This document shows, piece after piece, positions 48,226 through 58,246 of a DNA stretch of 64,000 bases. The notes beneath the pieces were generated by a model. The model saw only the letters and a list, made by a program, of their open reading frames with translations, had not been told where the DNA came from and searched no databases. Made by a program: the position numbers and the translations under genes. This stretch comes from Ehretia macrophylla (Eukaryota; Streptophyta; Magnoliopsida; Boraginales; Ehretiaceae), in assembly GCA_037974665.1 (NCBI GenBank), contig CM075770.1:8754501-8818500 (forward strand), read 5' to 3'. Each line of letters begins with the position of its first letter. Position 1 is the stretch's first letter.

Positions 48226-50340
48226 AGATGAAGGCAATTTATCATCAAAACCCAAACCATCCACATCAATTACAACTTCGTTTAAGATACCCAACATAAG
48301 GTGAAATAGATCACCACCATTTGCTTGCCCCATTTCGTTGTTCCTCTGCTTTTGAACAATTGTAGCCTTTAACTTAGTTGGCAGATCATTCTTCCCATTT
48401 TTGTCAGTAAACAAAGTACATATCAGAATCAAATAAGTATCAGTCCCCAAGATTTCACCAACTTGATCAAGAACTTCTTCTTCTTCCTCATTTTTCTCTC
48501 GACGCATAACATTAAGTTGCAATTGCCTTCTAGGATAGATTTTGTCAGAGGAAGCACTTGACTATTTGAAATCTCTTCCAAACATTTTCTTTAGTAATTC
48601 AAGAACCTCTAGTGCAATAGATTTGGCCAAGTCCAGGCTTCCATGAGATCCGGTAACTTCATCCAAGTATGATACACTTTCCGCTTCACATAGATGTAGA
48701 AGAATAGACAAAATCTTAGACTTCAACCTAGATACTACAGCCACCAACGAGGAATTGTCTTTAAGCAGCAATGGTACCTTTAAGTTCAGGATACTTTGGG
48801 CCAACAAAAGAATACCACATTTGCCACATAACTCCTTATTCTTGACAAGGCGCTCGCGAAACAACTTTTGCTGACATAGTGACTGAAGGAATTGTACAAA
48901 AGCCTTACATTGCTGGCAAAGGTAATTCAACTTTTCCTCAGTCCTACGAATCGAGTTTGAACTTAAATCAGCATATTCAACTGACAACTTGGTCTGAAGA
49001 AACTTTATATCAAGACGAATTGTAGCAAAAGCTGCATCAAAAAATATATCAACCTTATAATATGCAAGTAAAACTTGAGCCAGCTCTTGCCACGGAAAAG
49101 AAATACATGCTTTCAACAAATATAGACTGCTGGCAACCATTGTGGAACACATATGGGCTATATCATTTTGAACGTCATTTTCCTATCTACGAGAACAAAG
49201 GACAATAATCAAATAGAAAACCAGGTCAATTAGTTGTTCTGGAACTTTCACATCACCGAGCAGAATTTTCTCAATTTTAGAGTGCCGAGAAGCCAAATCA
49301 TACAAAGAATGCAACAACCGAATTCCAGATAACAAGTACTCAAACAAAGCCTTGTCCCTTCTCCATGCTAAGCTCACTGCAATCAGGTGCAAAGAAAGAT
49401 ATTTTGCAAGTTTTTCCACATCCCCAACTTTACAATAACAAATGATCACAGCATTCCATGAACTCGCATTCCTTTCAGTCCTACTATCAAACAACTCCTC
49501 CGCCAAATCCATTAGCATAGAAGTATAAGAAACACAACTCTTTTTAGGCATTTTATCAAACAGTTTATGTGCCTCATCTCTCTCAGCCGTAACTTGCTCC
49601 AATGCATCCTTGAAATATCCAAATTCGGATTCTAAGTTATTGATTTTCTCCGTTTGACCATTGCAAGAATTTTCCAATTCTCGAATATCATCTTTGAATT
49701 CCTGCACATTCTTTTGCAGCTCGACAATGACACTTTCCTGTCTCGCTATTCCCTCAGCCAACTCAATCTTCTCATCAACTAGTTGCTCGATTTCACACTT
49801 CTGCTCGCCTAATCGCTTCAATGCTTCACTCAAATCATTATCCACCAAACTTTTTTCGTTGACCAAACTCTCGATTCTCCTCTCCCTCTTATTCTTTTTG
49901 CCTACATCACACTTCTTCTCTAATTCAACCACGCTACTACGCAACCTTTCCTCACCAAATTCGTCGTCATTAGCGACTTGGATTTGGGTTTCGGACTGGG
50001 TCGGGCAGTACTTGAGTTGTAGAGCTTTCCACTTTTTTCTCCACTTCGTCTTGGGTATGTTGTTGGGTCGAGCTGCACTTGAGCTGCAGAGCTTTCCACC
50101 TAATCTCCACCTCGTATAGAGCCGACTGTGTTTGTTGAGTTTTGGGGTGCGGTGAATCGAAAGACGGTGGTGTAATTTGTGGATGGTGATAGTAGTAGTA
50201 TTGTTGATATGGTAGTATTGGTGGGAATGATAGTAGTGTTGATAGGGGTAGTATTGTTGCTGATAATCACCTTGTTGATAGGGATAGTATAGGCAAAAAT
50301 CACCATTAGCTACGAGGCTCGTTCCTTCCGCCATGTTCAA
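48214..50340 (-). pseudogene. Chimeric frame: coiled coil + PPR-like piece + NODULIN HOMEOBOX (NDX) piece
   Basis: One frame runs from ATG 50340 to a stop at 48214, about 709 codons, broken by just two TAG stops (49183-49185 and 48562-48564). Residues 1-60 are rich in Tyr, Gln and His. Residues ~136-257 are a coiled coil, with LVDEKIELAEGIARQESVIV. Residues ~257-310 look like PPR repeats (AHKLFDKMPKKSCVSYTSM and RNASSWNAVIICYCKVGDVE). From residue ~311 to past 590 the sequence follows plant NDX: FEYLLSGIRLLHSLYDLA, ILLGDVKVPEQLIDLVFY, then after the first TAG QQKLFRERLVKNKELCGK and LLHLCEAESVSYLDEV, then after the second TAG a short SDKIYP..LQLNVMR stretch. NDX is a nuclear homeodomain-like protein; the piece here is from its large N-terminal region, without the homeodomain, and has no introns. 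The last ~100 residues are acidic and not recognised. I recall NDX from memory, so the match needs a search. Confidence 0.82.
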
Positions 50341-50359
50341 CTCTCAACGAAAGCACCAA

Positions 50360-50574
50360 TGTAACGAACTAAGATTTTGAAGAAGAATAAAAAGACATAA
50401 AAGAAAGGAAAATTATAGAGAATTGAAGAAAGAAGAGAAAAATAGAAATAAAGATAGTGTTTGCTTGCTTTGTTCTGTGCCTTCTCTCTCCTTTTATAGG
50501 CTACCCAACACCTCACATGCCAATTGCCTTAGCTAATTCCAGTTACAACTAATTGGACACATAGAGTCGTTACA
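50360..50574 (-). repeat. 5' LTR (element strand) of the gene-capturing element
   Basis: It is 215 bases long. On the - strand a TATAAAAG box lies at 50498-50491, after which transcription towards the chimeric frame could start. The primer-site motif follows immediately at 50359. Confidence 0.9.
50491..50498 (-). promoter_or_regulatory. TATA box in the 5' LTR of the gene-capturing element
   Basis: TATAAAAG read on the - strand lies about 130 bases before the LTR end and about 150 bases before the ATG at 50340. The copy in the other LTR is conserved. Confidence 0.58.
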
Positions 50575-51072
50575 GTATCATGTCGTTCATGTTTATCGTA
50601 AAGTTAATCAATATGTAGACTAATTAACAAATGCCGGATTCAGCTATCCATTTGTGAGCCATACTTTTGAGCAAGTCTTGCTATTGTTGCGTGTAATTTT
50701 GAAAGAGACAAGAGGGGAGAGACTTTCTTTATGATAATAGTAGAATAGTCGGCTTATCTTCTTTTAGATTAAAAAAAGCTTGATCCAAGAGTTAGATAAA
50801 TAATAAAATAGTAACTTATTATATTTAAAATTTTAAAATTCAAACCATGATTTCAACCATTATTATAAAAAAAAAAAAAACATTTTGCCCTTTTGCGATT
50901 TTACATCAGGAAGTCACAACAGTTTATGGGGCTTAATCCCACCGTGGGCCTACACAAACAAAGAGCAAACTGCTTTGCAAGTGGCCCATTATCACACAGT
51001 CCACTAGTCCACTGTTTAACTAGCACTTCCTCGATACCAGCAAAACACACTCTCAGCACACTTTTGCCAAAA

Positions 51073-52253
51073 ATGGTGGGTTTAGAGGAAGGAGAAGAAA
51101 ACGTAGAAAACTTCCCCGAGAACTTCATAGAATGGGAAAAAATCCACCGCTTTGATAAATCCCATTCCACAGATCCAACACTACCCAATGGCTGTTCACT
51201 AGTCGTGATTCGTGACCACGCTTTCAACCAAGACCACGGCATCGTTTTCCCGCCAAGCAATCACGAAAATCTCCACGTATCCATTTCTAAATCGTTCCTA
51301 TCACCATCCTACAGTCACGAACACGCCACCACACCATCACCACCATCATTATCCTCATCGTCATCGTTGTCGTTGTCGTCATCGTCATCGTCCGATTGTT
51401 TCTCGCCGTCGGATGACAATTCACTCCCGAACACTCCAGTGAAAAGCCAGAGGTTACTGGCTGACGTGGCGAAATGCGGTTGGTGGAAATTAGGCCTGCG
51501 TGCTCTGTACGCGAAAGTCAACGGCGTTGTGATGTATTTTCGGAGTTCTCGTTTTACACGAGGGGTGTTTTTGACTTTTCGGTCTCCGGTGGTGCTGGTG
51601 GCTATGCTAGTGGCGTTCTTGTATTTCCCGTGGCGGAGGCGACGGCGGCAGCAGCCGAAGTTGAAGTTAGGTGAAGAGAGTAATGAGCATTTGCTTCGCT
51701 TAATTAACGAGAAAGATGAGGTTAGTTATGTAATTAGCTGTTTTAATTTGCTCTCCCTCTCAAGTGTTTGTGAAAATGCTGCTTTCATTTAGCTCATTCT
51801 TCTTTTCTTTTCTTTTCTTTTTTCTGTTTTTTTCGTGCTTATAGTTATTAATCATCATCATCATTATTATTATTATTATCATTATCATCATTATTATTAT
51901 TATTATTATTATTTGTTTATATTTGTATTTATATTTATATTTATGTTTATAATTCTTATATCTTATTCTTCTATTTATTGATATTATTCTTATTCTTATT
52001 CTTTTTTTTTTTGGCTAATTATTCTTATTATTCTTTTTTTTTTTTTTGGCTAATTATTCTTATTCTTATACTTATTCTTATTCTTTTATTTCTGTTATTC
52101 TTATTTCTTTGTTATTGTTATTGTTGTTGTTGTTTTATTAATTTTAGATTTTTGGTGTTATTGTAGAGAATTAATCAACTATTAAATCAAATTGCGCGGA
52201 TGAATGAAGTATTATTGGCGCTGCATAGAGTACCTTCGTCAAAGACGGGTTGA
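51073..52253 (+). CDS. Small plant-specific single-pass membrane protein, unknown function (244 aa, two exons)
   Basis: Exons 51073-51720 and 52167-52253 join in phase 0 across a GT..AG intron. The ATG context AAAATGGTGG is good, and the frame above it has no stop back to 50893, so the exact start is inferred. The protein begins MVGLEEGEENVENFPENFIE. A Ser-rich run spans residues 92-107. A single membrane segment lies near 171-187 (SPVVLVAMLVAFLYFPW), followed by a basic stop-transfer RRRRRQQ. The tail is a short helix, LLRLINEKDERINQLLNQIA then RMNEVLLALHRVP, with leucine/isoleucine spacing of a coiled coil. The C-terminal helix is typical of a family of uncharacterised dicot membrane proteins. 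No enzyme motif is seen. The second exon supports a real gene because the coiled-coil heptads continue across the splice. Confidence 0.85.
51845..52140. repeat. Microsatellite-rich block (ATC/ATT/TTATTC) within the intron
   Basis: Runs of ATC, ATT, TTATTC and T fill most of the 446-base intron of the membrane-protein gene. An open frame there is a by-product of this simple sequence. Confidence 0.88.
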
Positions 52254-53222
52254 AATTAGGGAGTTCAAGGTTAGCATTATCTATAGGCTATTTATACATA
52301 ACTATTTATTCTGCTAAATGAGGATTGTAGAAATTCAAGGATAGGTGCTTTATGATATTGCAGTCTCTTATTTTTAAGTAAGTTATTAAGAAAGTTATAA
52401 TATTTTTTGTAGTGGATGGATGGCATTGTTATATTTATAGAAAATGTTAGTTCTTTGATTACTGTATTTCAAATGCTTCTTTTGATTGTATAAATGCACC
52501 GAGTCTCGTCGTGATTGTGACTATAGTGAACTAAAATTTTTTAACTTGTTTCACAGAAAGAATGTTTTGAATCGTGCTGATAATAGTATTTCATATCGAA
52601 CACTTGAAGTAGGTTGTATAGAAGTGCAATTTTGATATAGTTTATTCAGATCAGGACTTGGAAATGTCATGCAAGTCACCTATATTACTTTGTTAATTTA
52701 AAAGGCTTCAAGACTTCGTTTTAAAATTTTTGCCTGGTCAAGAGAATAATTGATCTGTATAAGTGATGTTCGTACACTACAAAGACTACAAACTAAGAGC
52801 ATAAGCTAGAAAGAGAGGTAAATAATTATCTTGAAAAGTATTTCCTTCCAAACAATAGTTTGGTCAAAATTTTCTTTGCAAACAGATTTACTAGTTGGCT
52901 AAGATCTCAGTTTCCTCACCATAGTTCATTGAAATGATAAATCTAAAGTCAACAGGAAAGCGATCAGTTGTAGATTTGTCAAATAGAAAGCAATCAGTTG
53001 TAGAAATGCGGCGGTGGAGAATGTAATGATGTAATGGATGACTTATAATTTTTTTGAGAAGTATAATTGATGACTTATAATGAAGTGAAGGATATGCATA
53101 TAACCATGGAATGGGGGCTGACTAGTCATAAACTCGTTGGTGTCATGGTGTGTAGATAAGAAAAGATATGAATGCTAAGGAGCTAGAGGAAATGGCGTGT
53201 AGGTTAGGAAGGTTTAGAATAC
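52254..53222. other. Downstream region without a gene
   Basis: It probably holds the 3' UTR of the preceding gene in its first part. I see no further gene or clear repeat up to the extensin-like remnant. Confidence 0.55.
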
Positions 53223-53737
53223 TTAGGTGAAGGGGGAGATTGTGTAGGTTGGAGAAGACCTTGCTTTAGTATGGAGGTGATTGAGACTGTGCTTAAGTTG
53301 GAGAAGGTCTTGAATAGTATGGAGGAGGAGGAGGCGGTGTATAGGTTGGACAAAGCTTAGAATAGTAAAGGTAATGGTGGAAATGGTTTGTTTGCTGGAG
53401 AGGGTTTTGAATAGCAAGGTGGTGAAGGAGAAGGTGTTTCGGTTTAAGAAGGCTTTGAGTAATATGGAAGTGGTGGGAATGGTGTGTAGGTGAAAGAAGT
53501 TTTAGAATGGTAAGGTGGTCGGGGAGATGGAGTGTAGGCTGGGGAGGGCTTTGAATAGTATGGAGTGGTGGCGATAGTGTGGAGGTTGGGAAAGACTTTG
53601 AATACTATGGGGGTGGTGGAGAATGGAGATCCAAAAGGCGAGGTGTATCCATAAGGCTGCTTATTATAGCTAGGTGAGGCGTATCCGTGAGGCGGATATG
53701 CAACTACACTTTGGATTTTAAACGGTAGGTCGCCCAA
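53223..53737 (-). pseudogene. Broken extensin-like (Tyr/Pro-rich) gene piece
   Basis: From 53737 the - strand frame reads GDLPFKIQSVVAYPPHGYAS and then repeats of the type PYYSKPSPAYTPSPRPPY. A stop at 53444 ends this frame, and the same kind of repeat goes on in other frames to 53223 (for example PTYTPPPPPYYSRPSPT). Extensin-like and other Hyp-rich wall proteins consist of such Ser-Pro/Tyr repeats. No signal peptide or clear start is found, so this looks like a fragment with frameshifts. It could alternatively be the last exon of a gene whose first exon I missed. Confidence 0.5.
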
Positions 53738-54059
53738 AGACTTTTTTCTTTAAAAATACACAAATAAAGCCATACAAGAGTCTATGGTAGGGCACCTCTG
53801 TACGGACTATTGTAGGGCACCTCACCTCTAACCAAAGCCACTGTAACTTTAGCTTTGGTTTCAACTTGTAATGCATCGAGTTTCAAAACATCGGGAGTGA
53901 AAGGAACATGCTTTTCTATTTACAAACAAACATGGTTTGAAATTAAAGCAGAATCAACCATTGCTAATGGCCTGTTGTTTCTAAGAACACTGTATAATTT
54001 GACTTGAGCTTATGCTTTAACAATAAAGTTTTTTTGCTTCACAGACAAGAATTACCCAA
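53738..54059. other. Unassigned spacer
   Basis: I see no gene or transposon end between the extensin-like piece and the L1 RNase H remnant. Confidence 0.5.
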
Positions 54060-54224
54060 ATGGGACATAAAAGTTTTACTATCTCTAGCATGAAGCATGC
54101 TCTGCTTGAACGCCTGCTTCCAGCTCTACTTCAATTGATTAATCATCGAATCTGATTGCCTTCCTGTGGTTAAAGGCTTCTTTAATCCTTCTTACACTTT
54201 GTTGGTCTATCGAGCACTTCGTGG

Positions 54225-54442
54225 ATGACGCTAGGACTTGTGGCACATTTGTAGAAATGCAAATGGGATAGCAAATTGGCTAGCTAATAGTGTTAGAATT
54301 AGATCCCTCCCTTCTAATTGGATGGTTGTTCCTCCAATGGGGATCTTTAACACTTTTCATTTTGTGTTTGAAAACACTGGTGTAGGTTGAATTTTCTTGA
54401 TTAATGAAATTCTCTTATCTTTTCGACCAAAAAAAAAAAAGA
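54225..54442 (+). mobile_element. 3' end of an L1-type LINE with RNase H tail and poly(A)
   Basis: The + strand gives CRNANGIANWLANSVRIRSL followed by PSNWMVVPP, like the REANxxADxLA...P..W...PP end of the RNase H domain of plant L1 elements. A stop follows, then a short 3' part ATTCTCTTATCTTTTCGACC and a run of 12 A (54429-54440). Upstream sequence to about 54060 may belong to it but is too decayed. No intact enzyme remains. Confidence 0.65.
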
Positions 54443-54679
54443 TAAAATTGATTACCTCAAGTTTAGCCCTACGGCAGTTGCTTACCATCAATGCTGAGTT
54501 CTCACATGAATGCAATATAAATCCATCAAAGAATAAGTTTGGTCTCTCTCTCTCTCTCTTTCTTATTTTTTATTTTTATATTTGTCAGACATAGTATGTA
54601 TATTTCATTTATCTAAAGGAAATCAACCAATTCTAGTATTTTAAAATACAAAATATAGGGCGTTAAATAACTTTAAAGG

Positions 54680-54960
54680 AGGAACAACCATCTAATTTGG
54701 AAGAAGAGTGTCTAGTCTAACATTCCTAGCTAGTCAATATGTCACCTCATTTGGCTCTTTGTCAACGTGAGAAATAATAAAGCTTTGGATTTCAGAAAGA
54801 AGAATTTAGCATCCTTTATAACGTGGTCAACCATCCAACTCAGTGTAGGTCGAGAGTTGAACCCTCGAACAATTTCATGGCAATCTGATTTAATAACAAT
54901 ATCAGATAATTATCTGCTAAAAGTTCTATGTATTACGAATTGGGATCAGATCAAATTAGA
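54680..54960 (-). mobile_element. Second L1 RNase H remnant, opposite orientation
   Basis: On the - strand ESDCHEIVRG is like the ESDS.EIV motif of RNase H tails, and later MVVPP occurs again. The DNA near 54680 (AGATGGTTGTTCCTCC on the - strand) matches the + strand copy near 54322. It carries several stops. Confidence 0.55.
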
Positions 54961-55708
54961 AAGTGATTCTATTAGAGCACATGTTAAGCAAAAATGTTTT
55001 TTACTAGACTATGCTACAACATAAACTTGGAGGAGTTTGTCAAAGATTTCAGTGTCCCGTATCGATAATCATAAGTTTACAGACGAACATATAAGATTCT
55101 GGAATACTTTACTGAATACAATTTAGAATGAACCCCATTTTTTGTGGCGCAGTCAAATAAGAGAGAGATTTTTTTGCACCGACTTGGAATGATTGAAACA
55201 TGGAGAAGGGATTTTTTTTGTTTTTATAATAATTTAAAGGAAGGTCTTATAAGTTTTTTATCATAACGATGTTACAAACTCTAAGAATTAATTTTGGGAT
55301 CTCTCGCACCTAAATCGAGAATCATACCACTAAATTAAATGACCAATGGTTAGAGAATGAATTTATCAACGCGCGAGTTACACAAAGAAGTTACAACTCA
55401 AAAAGAGTTACACAAAGGAGTTATTATAGCTAAGGTTGCCACCCGCAACCATCTAAAGGTGACCTTTACCTAAAGGATATGATTTTAATCTTTGTACCAA
55501 TAAATTAAAATGGAAAAGAGTTGATTGTTGATACAAAATCATAGTAATCTCGAATATCTTGGCTATATATAAAGATGACCTACATATACAATTTAGTGTT
55601 CATGAAACTGATCAACCAAAACCACATATAGCAAGTTATCGACCATGTTGGTAAATATGGTTTGCAGAGAGTTGCTTCTTGTTATCCAAGAACACACTTG
55701 AATATCAA
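54961..55708. other. Unassigned AT-rich spacer
   Basis: No gene or transposon ends were recognised here. The last ~100 bases are the broken lead-in to the peptide repeats. Confidence 0.5.
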
Positions 55709-56445
55709 ATGCTACTCGTGCATCATGTATATCTTCCATCTGCAACATCTCGAAAAATCAATGGAATATCATCCAAGTTTGTACCTATATGCAGCATGCT
55801 ACTCAAACGCACTCCCGTACCTCTATTGTGGCTGTCTACAAGAACAAGTGATCCTCCGCCTCCACTAGTATATGGCATCAGGGGCGGAGTTAGGCCGGAG
55901 TCGGCAGGGCCCTAATATTTTTTTTTCAAAAAAGTCTATATAGTATTGTTAAAAAAAAGTTACTATTGTTAAAAAAAATCTATATAGTATCGTTAAAAAT
56001 AAGTTAACAGCCTTCCCTATTTTTTTCTCTTGTCGTGAATGTTTTTATTTGAATCTTGACCCCCTCAATTTTAAAATCTTGACTCCGCCCCTGTATGGCA
56101 TGCTACCCAAACGGACCCCTATATCTCTATCTGGGCCGTCTACAAGAACAAGTGATCCTCCGCCTCCACCAGTATACGACATGCTACCCGAACGCACCCT
56201 TGTACCGCCATCTGGGCCGTTTATAGGAACAAGTGATTCTCTGCCTCCACCAGTACATGGCATGCTACCTAAACACACACATGTACCTCCATTAGAACTG
56301 TTTAGAAAAACAAATTATCCTCCGCCTCTGCCAGTATATGGCATGCCATCCAAATGCACCCCCCGTACCTCCATTGGGGTCGTCTACAACAATAAGTAAT
56401 CCTCCAGCTCCACCACCACCACCACTCCATAGGCGCCCCCTATAA
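55709..56445 (+). pseudogene. Array of 27-residue Pro-rich repeats resembling IDA-like (EPIP) peptides, split by a MITE
   Basis: Units: 55709-55795 (87 bases, decayed), 55796-55876, 56100-56180, 56181-56261, 56262-56342 (81 bases each) and 56343-56445 (last, with a one-base gain in a C run that shifts the frame, then TAA). Typical units translate MLPKRTPISLSGPSTRTSDP and MLPERTLVPPSGPFIGTSDS, each followed by a Pro run and V-Y/H-G/D. The consensus LPK..PVPPSGPS.R is close to the EPIP motif of INFLORESCENCE DEFICIENT IN ABSCISSION-like peptides (LPKG.PIPPS.PSKRHN), which are secreted ligands of HAESA-type receptors. No signal peptide or intact start is present: a stop lies shortly upstream. 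A 215-base MITE interrupts the second unit boundary. It may be a dead multi-peptide precursor, or simply a Pro-rich wall-protein piece. Confidence 0.5.
55879..56093. mobile_element. hAT-type MITE inside the peptide-repeat array, 215 bases
   Basis: The ends are CAGGGGCGGAGT and, reverse-complemented, CAGGGGCGGAGTC. A perfect octamer duplication TATGGCAT flanks it (55871-55878 and 56094-56101). The octamer is part of the repeat unit's own end, so the insertion point in the array is exact. Confidence 0.88.
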
Positions 56446-57305
56446 ATATAATTTACATGCTACTGCTGGATGTTTTTATGACTTCAAAAGATTGAAATGA
56501 ATAACGAGTAATCAAATAAATGCTCCACCAAAATTTAAAAATGAATATGATGGAAAAAAAATCATAACGATTGTTTTAGTAATGTCCACAACATCTATAT
56601 GAAAACGTAACTTTGCAATGAATTGCATACAAAACATTTGATACATCACGAACTGGGGTTAGTTTAAATTAGAGAAGGGTACTGGCATAACACACTTTTA
56701 CAAAAAAATGTTTTTTACTTAACCAGTTTACTTAGAGAAGGGAGAGGCAATCCACATCGATGTAATAATAATAAAGGACTCACGACAATGACAGAATGCC
56801 CTGAATAAACCTATTTGTACAAATGACCCTACGATCTCCATCCAGCAAATTACCTGAATCAATTATTGAGTAATTGGTGATATAGTTGTGGTTGATATAC
56901 TTATTTGATTTGTGGAGAATTTCATTTCAGTTTGTATGATTGTTGGTGCTTTGAACTCATTAATGCTTACAGATGAATATAACATTTTGGCTACATCAAT
57001 TTCCCTCTGCTATTGTGATTTAAACTTCAGTTAATCATAAAAAATAAATGCATGAATGGCTTCATATCAGAAAAGCATATGAATAATGTGATCAAGTGAG
57101 TACATTTTCTCTTATAACTATTTGTACTTAATGTGCTTTTGCGAATGATGTTTTTCATTAATTAAGTGTTATCCCCTAAGTATATAAGTATAAATTTTCT
57201 TTTAGGAAAGCTTTAACATGTGTTTTAGAAGTTGAACGTGATCATGGGCCCTTTCCTTGGTTGCTCTAGAAAAATATAGCACACAAGCGCGTTTTATTAG
57301 TCGTG
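56446..57305. other. Unassigned spacer
   Basis: I recognise no gene, repeat array or transposon ends here. It is AT-rich. Confidence 0.5.
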
Positions 57306-57313
57306 AAGAATAT

Positions 57314-58207
57314 AGGAATAACAATGGGGCGGGTTAGAGGCAAGGGACCTATTCCCACACTTTGCCCTGTCACCTGAAAGGACTCCCCGTCCCCCGCATC
57401 TTTTGGCCCTGTTCCCCACCCCCGCCCCGTTAATAAATCCCAGCGGGAGATGGGGATTACTCGCAGAGTTTTTTAATTTTTTTTTAAACTACGCACTTAC
57501 ATTAATTTACAACACAAATTTCAAAATGTAAACTAAAATTAAATAAAAATGTAAATATGGATATTAAATTAACATCAAATATGTATTATAGATTGAGTTT
57601 TAGCTTTGCAATTAAAAGTTTATATTTATTGCAATAACTTAGTAAAGAAAAGAAGTTTGAAAAGAGTACCTGAGATGAAATCCTGAAAAACTGGGTTAAT
57701 GGTGAGTGATGAGTCTTGATAGACGTATTTTATATTTATAAGTTATAATCCTAAGAGGTTTAGTTTAGTTTTTTTTTTGGATAGAATAAGAGGTTTAACT
57801 TTAAATTTACTGTTTACAGGTTAGTTTGATTGACACGATTTGTGTTGTATAATATAAAAGATTAAAATATAACCTTAACACTAATACAAATAAGGAAATA
57901 GAGAAGAATTAATTAATACTAACAATTAGGCTAATAAATTAGGAAAGAATAATATTTCCTAATACTATATAATTAACTAAAATATTTTAACATAAATAAA
58001 TAAAATATTTAAATAATTTTATTAATATGCGGGGCGGGAAATGCGGGGCGGGAAATGTCTATTCCCATCCCTCGCCTCGCCCCCATCCGGGGATTCAGAG
58101 TCAATCCCCATCCCCCGTCCCATTTCCCATCCCCCACCCTAATAGTAGCCCCGTTTGGGGCAGGGGCGGGGTGAGTACCCACAAAACCAATCCCCATTGC
58201 CATCCTT
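57314..58207. mobile_element. Non-autonomous hAT-like element with GC-rich ends, copy 2
   Basis: The left end is AGGAATAACAATGGGG and the right end, reverse-complemented, AAGGATGGCAATGGGG. Octamers AAGAATAT (57306-57313) and AAGAATAC (58208-58215) differ at one base. About 150 GC-rich bases at each end surround an AT-rich middle without a transposase. It belongs with 3971-4765, whose ends align with it. Confidence 0.82.
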
Positions 58208-58246
58208 AAGAATACACATATATGCAACTAGGGCTTTGGTCCAATC

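Larger units (their letters stand above)
47816..50574 (-). mobile_element. Short-LTR retrotransposon carrying captured host gene pieces (NDX and others)
   Basis: Two 215-base LTRs (47816-48030 and 50360-50574) start TGTAAC and end GTTACA on either strand. The five-base duplication GTATC flanks it exactly (47811-47815 and 50575-50579). On the - strand the 5' LTR is followed by TTGGTGCTTTCGTTGAGAG, a frequent post-LTR motif of plant elements that serves as primer site or leader. The other LTR is preceded by a G-rich polypurine tract. Between them a - strand frame of about 709 codons carries a coiled coil, a PPR-like piece and an NDX piece; a chromodomain-like remnant of Ty3 type sits before the polypurine tract. 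There is no reverse transcriptase, so it must have moved with help from others. Confidence 0.9.

Noticed and set aside
49661-50119. 152-codon frame on the + strand
   Set aside because: It is the antisense of the coiled-coil part of the chimeric - strand frame; its Ser-rich composition is what a mirrored Glu/Leu-rich coil gives.
51315-51521. Asp-rich frame on the - strand
   Set aside because: It mirrors the Ser codon run of the + strand membrane-protein gene.
56045-56278. 77-codon Gly-rich frame on the - strand
   Set aside because: It is the antisense of the Pro-rich peptide repeats.
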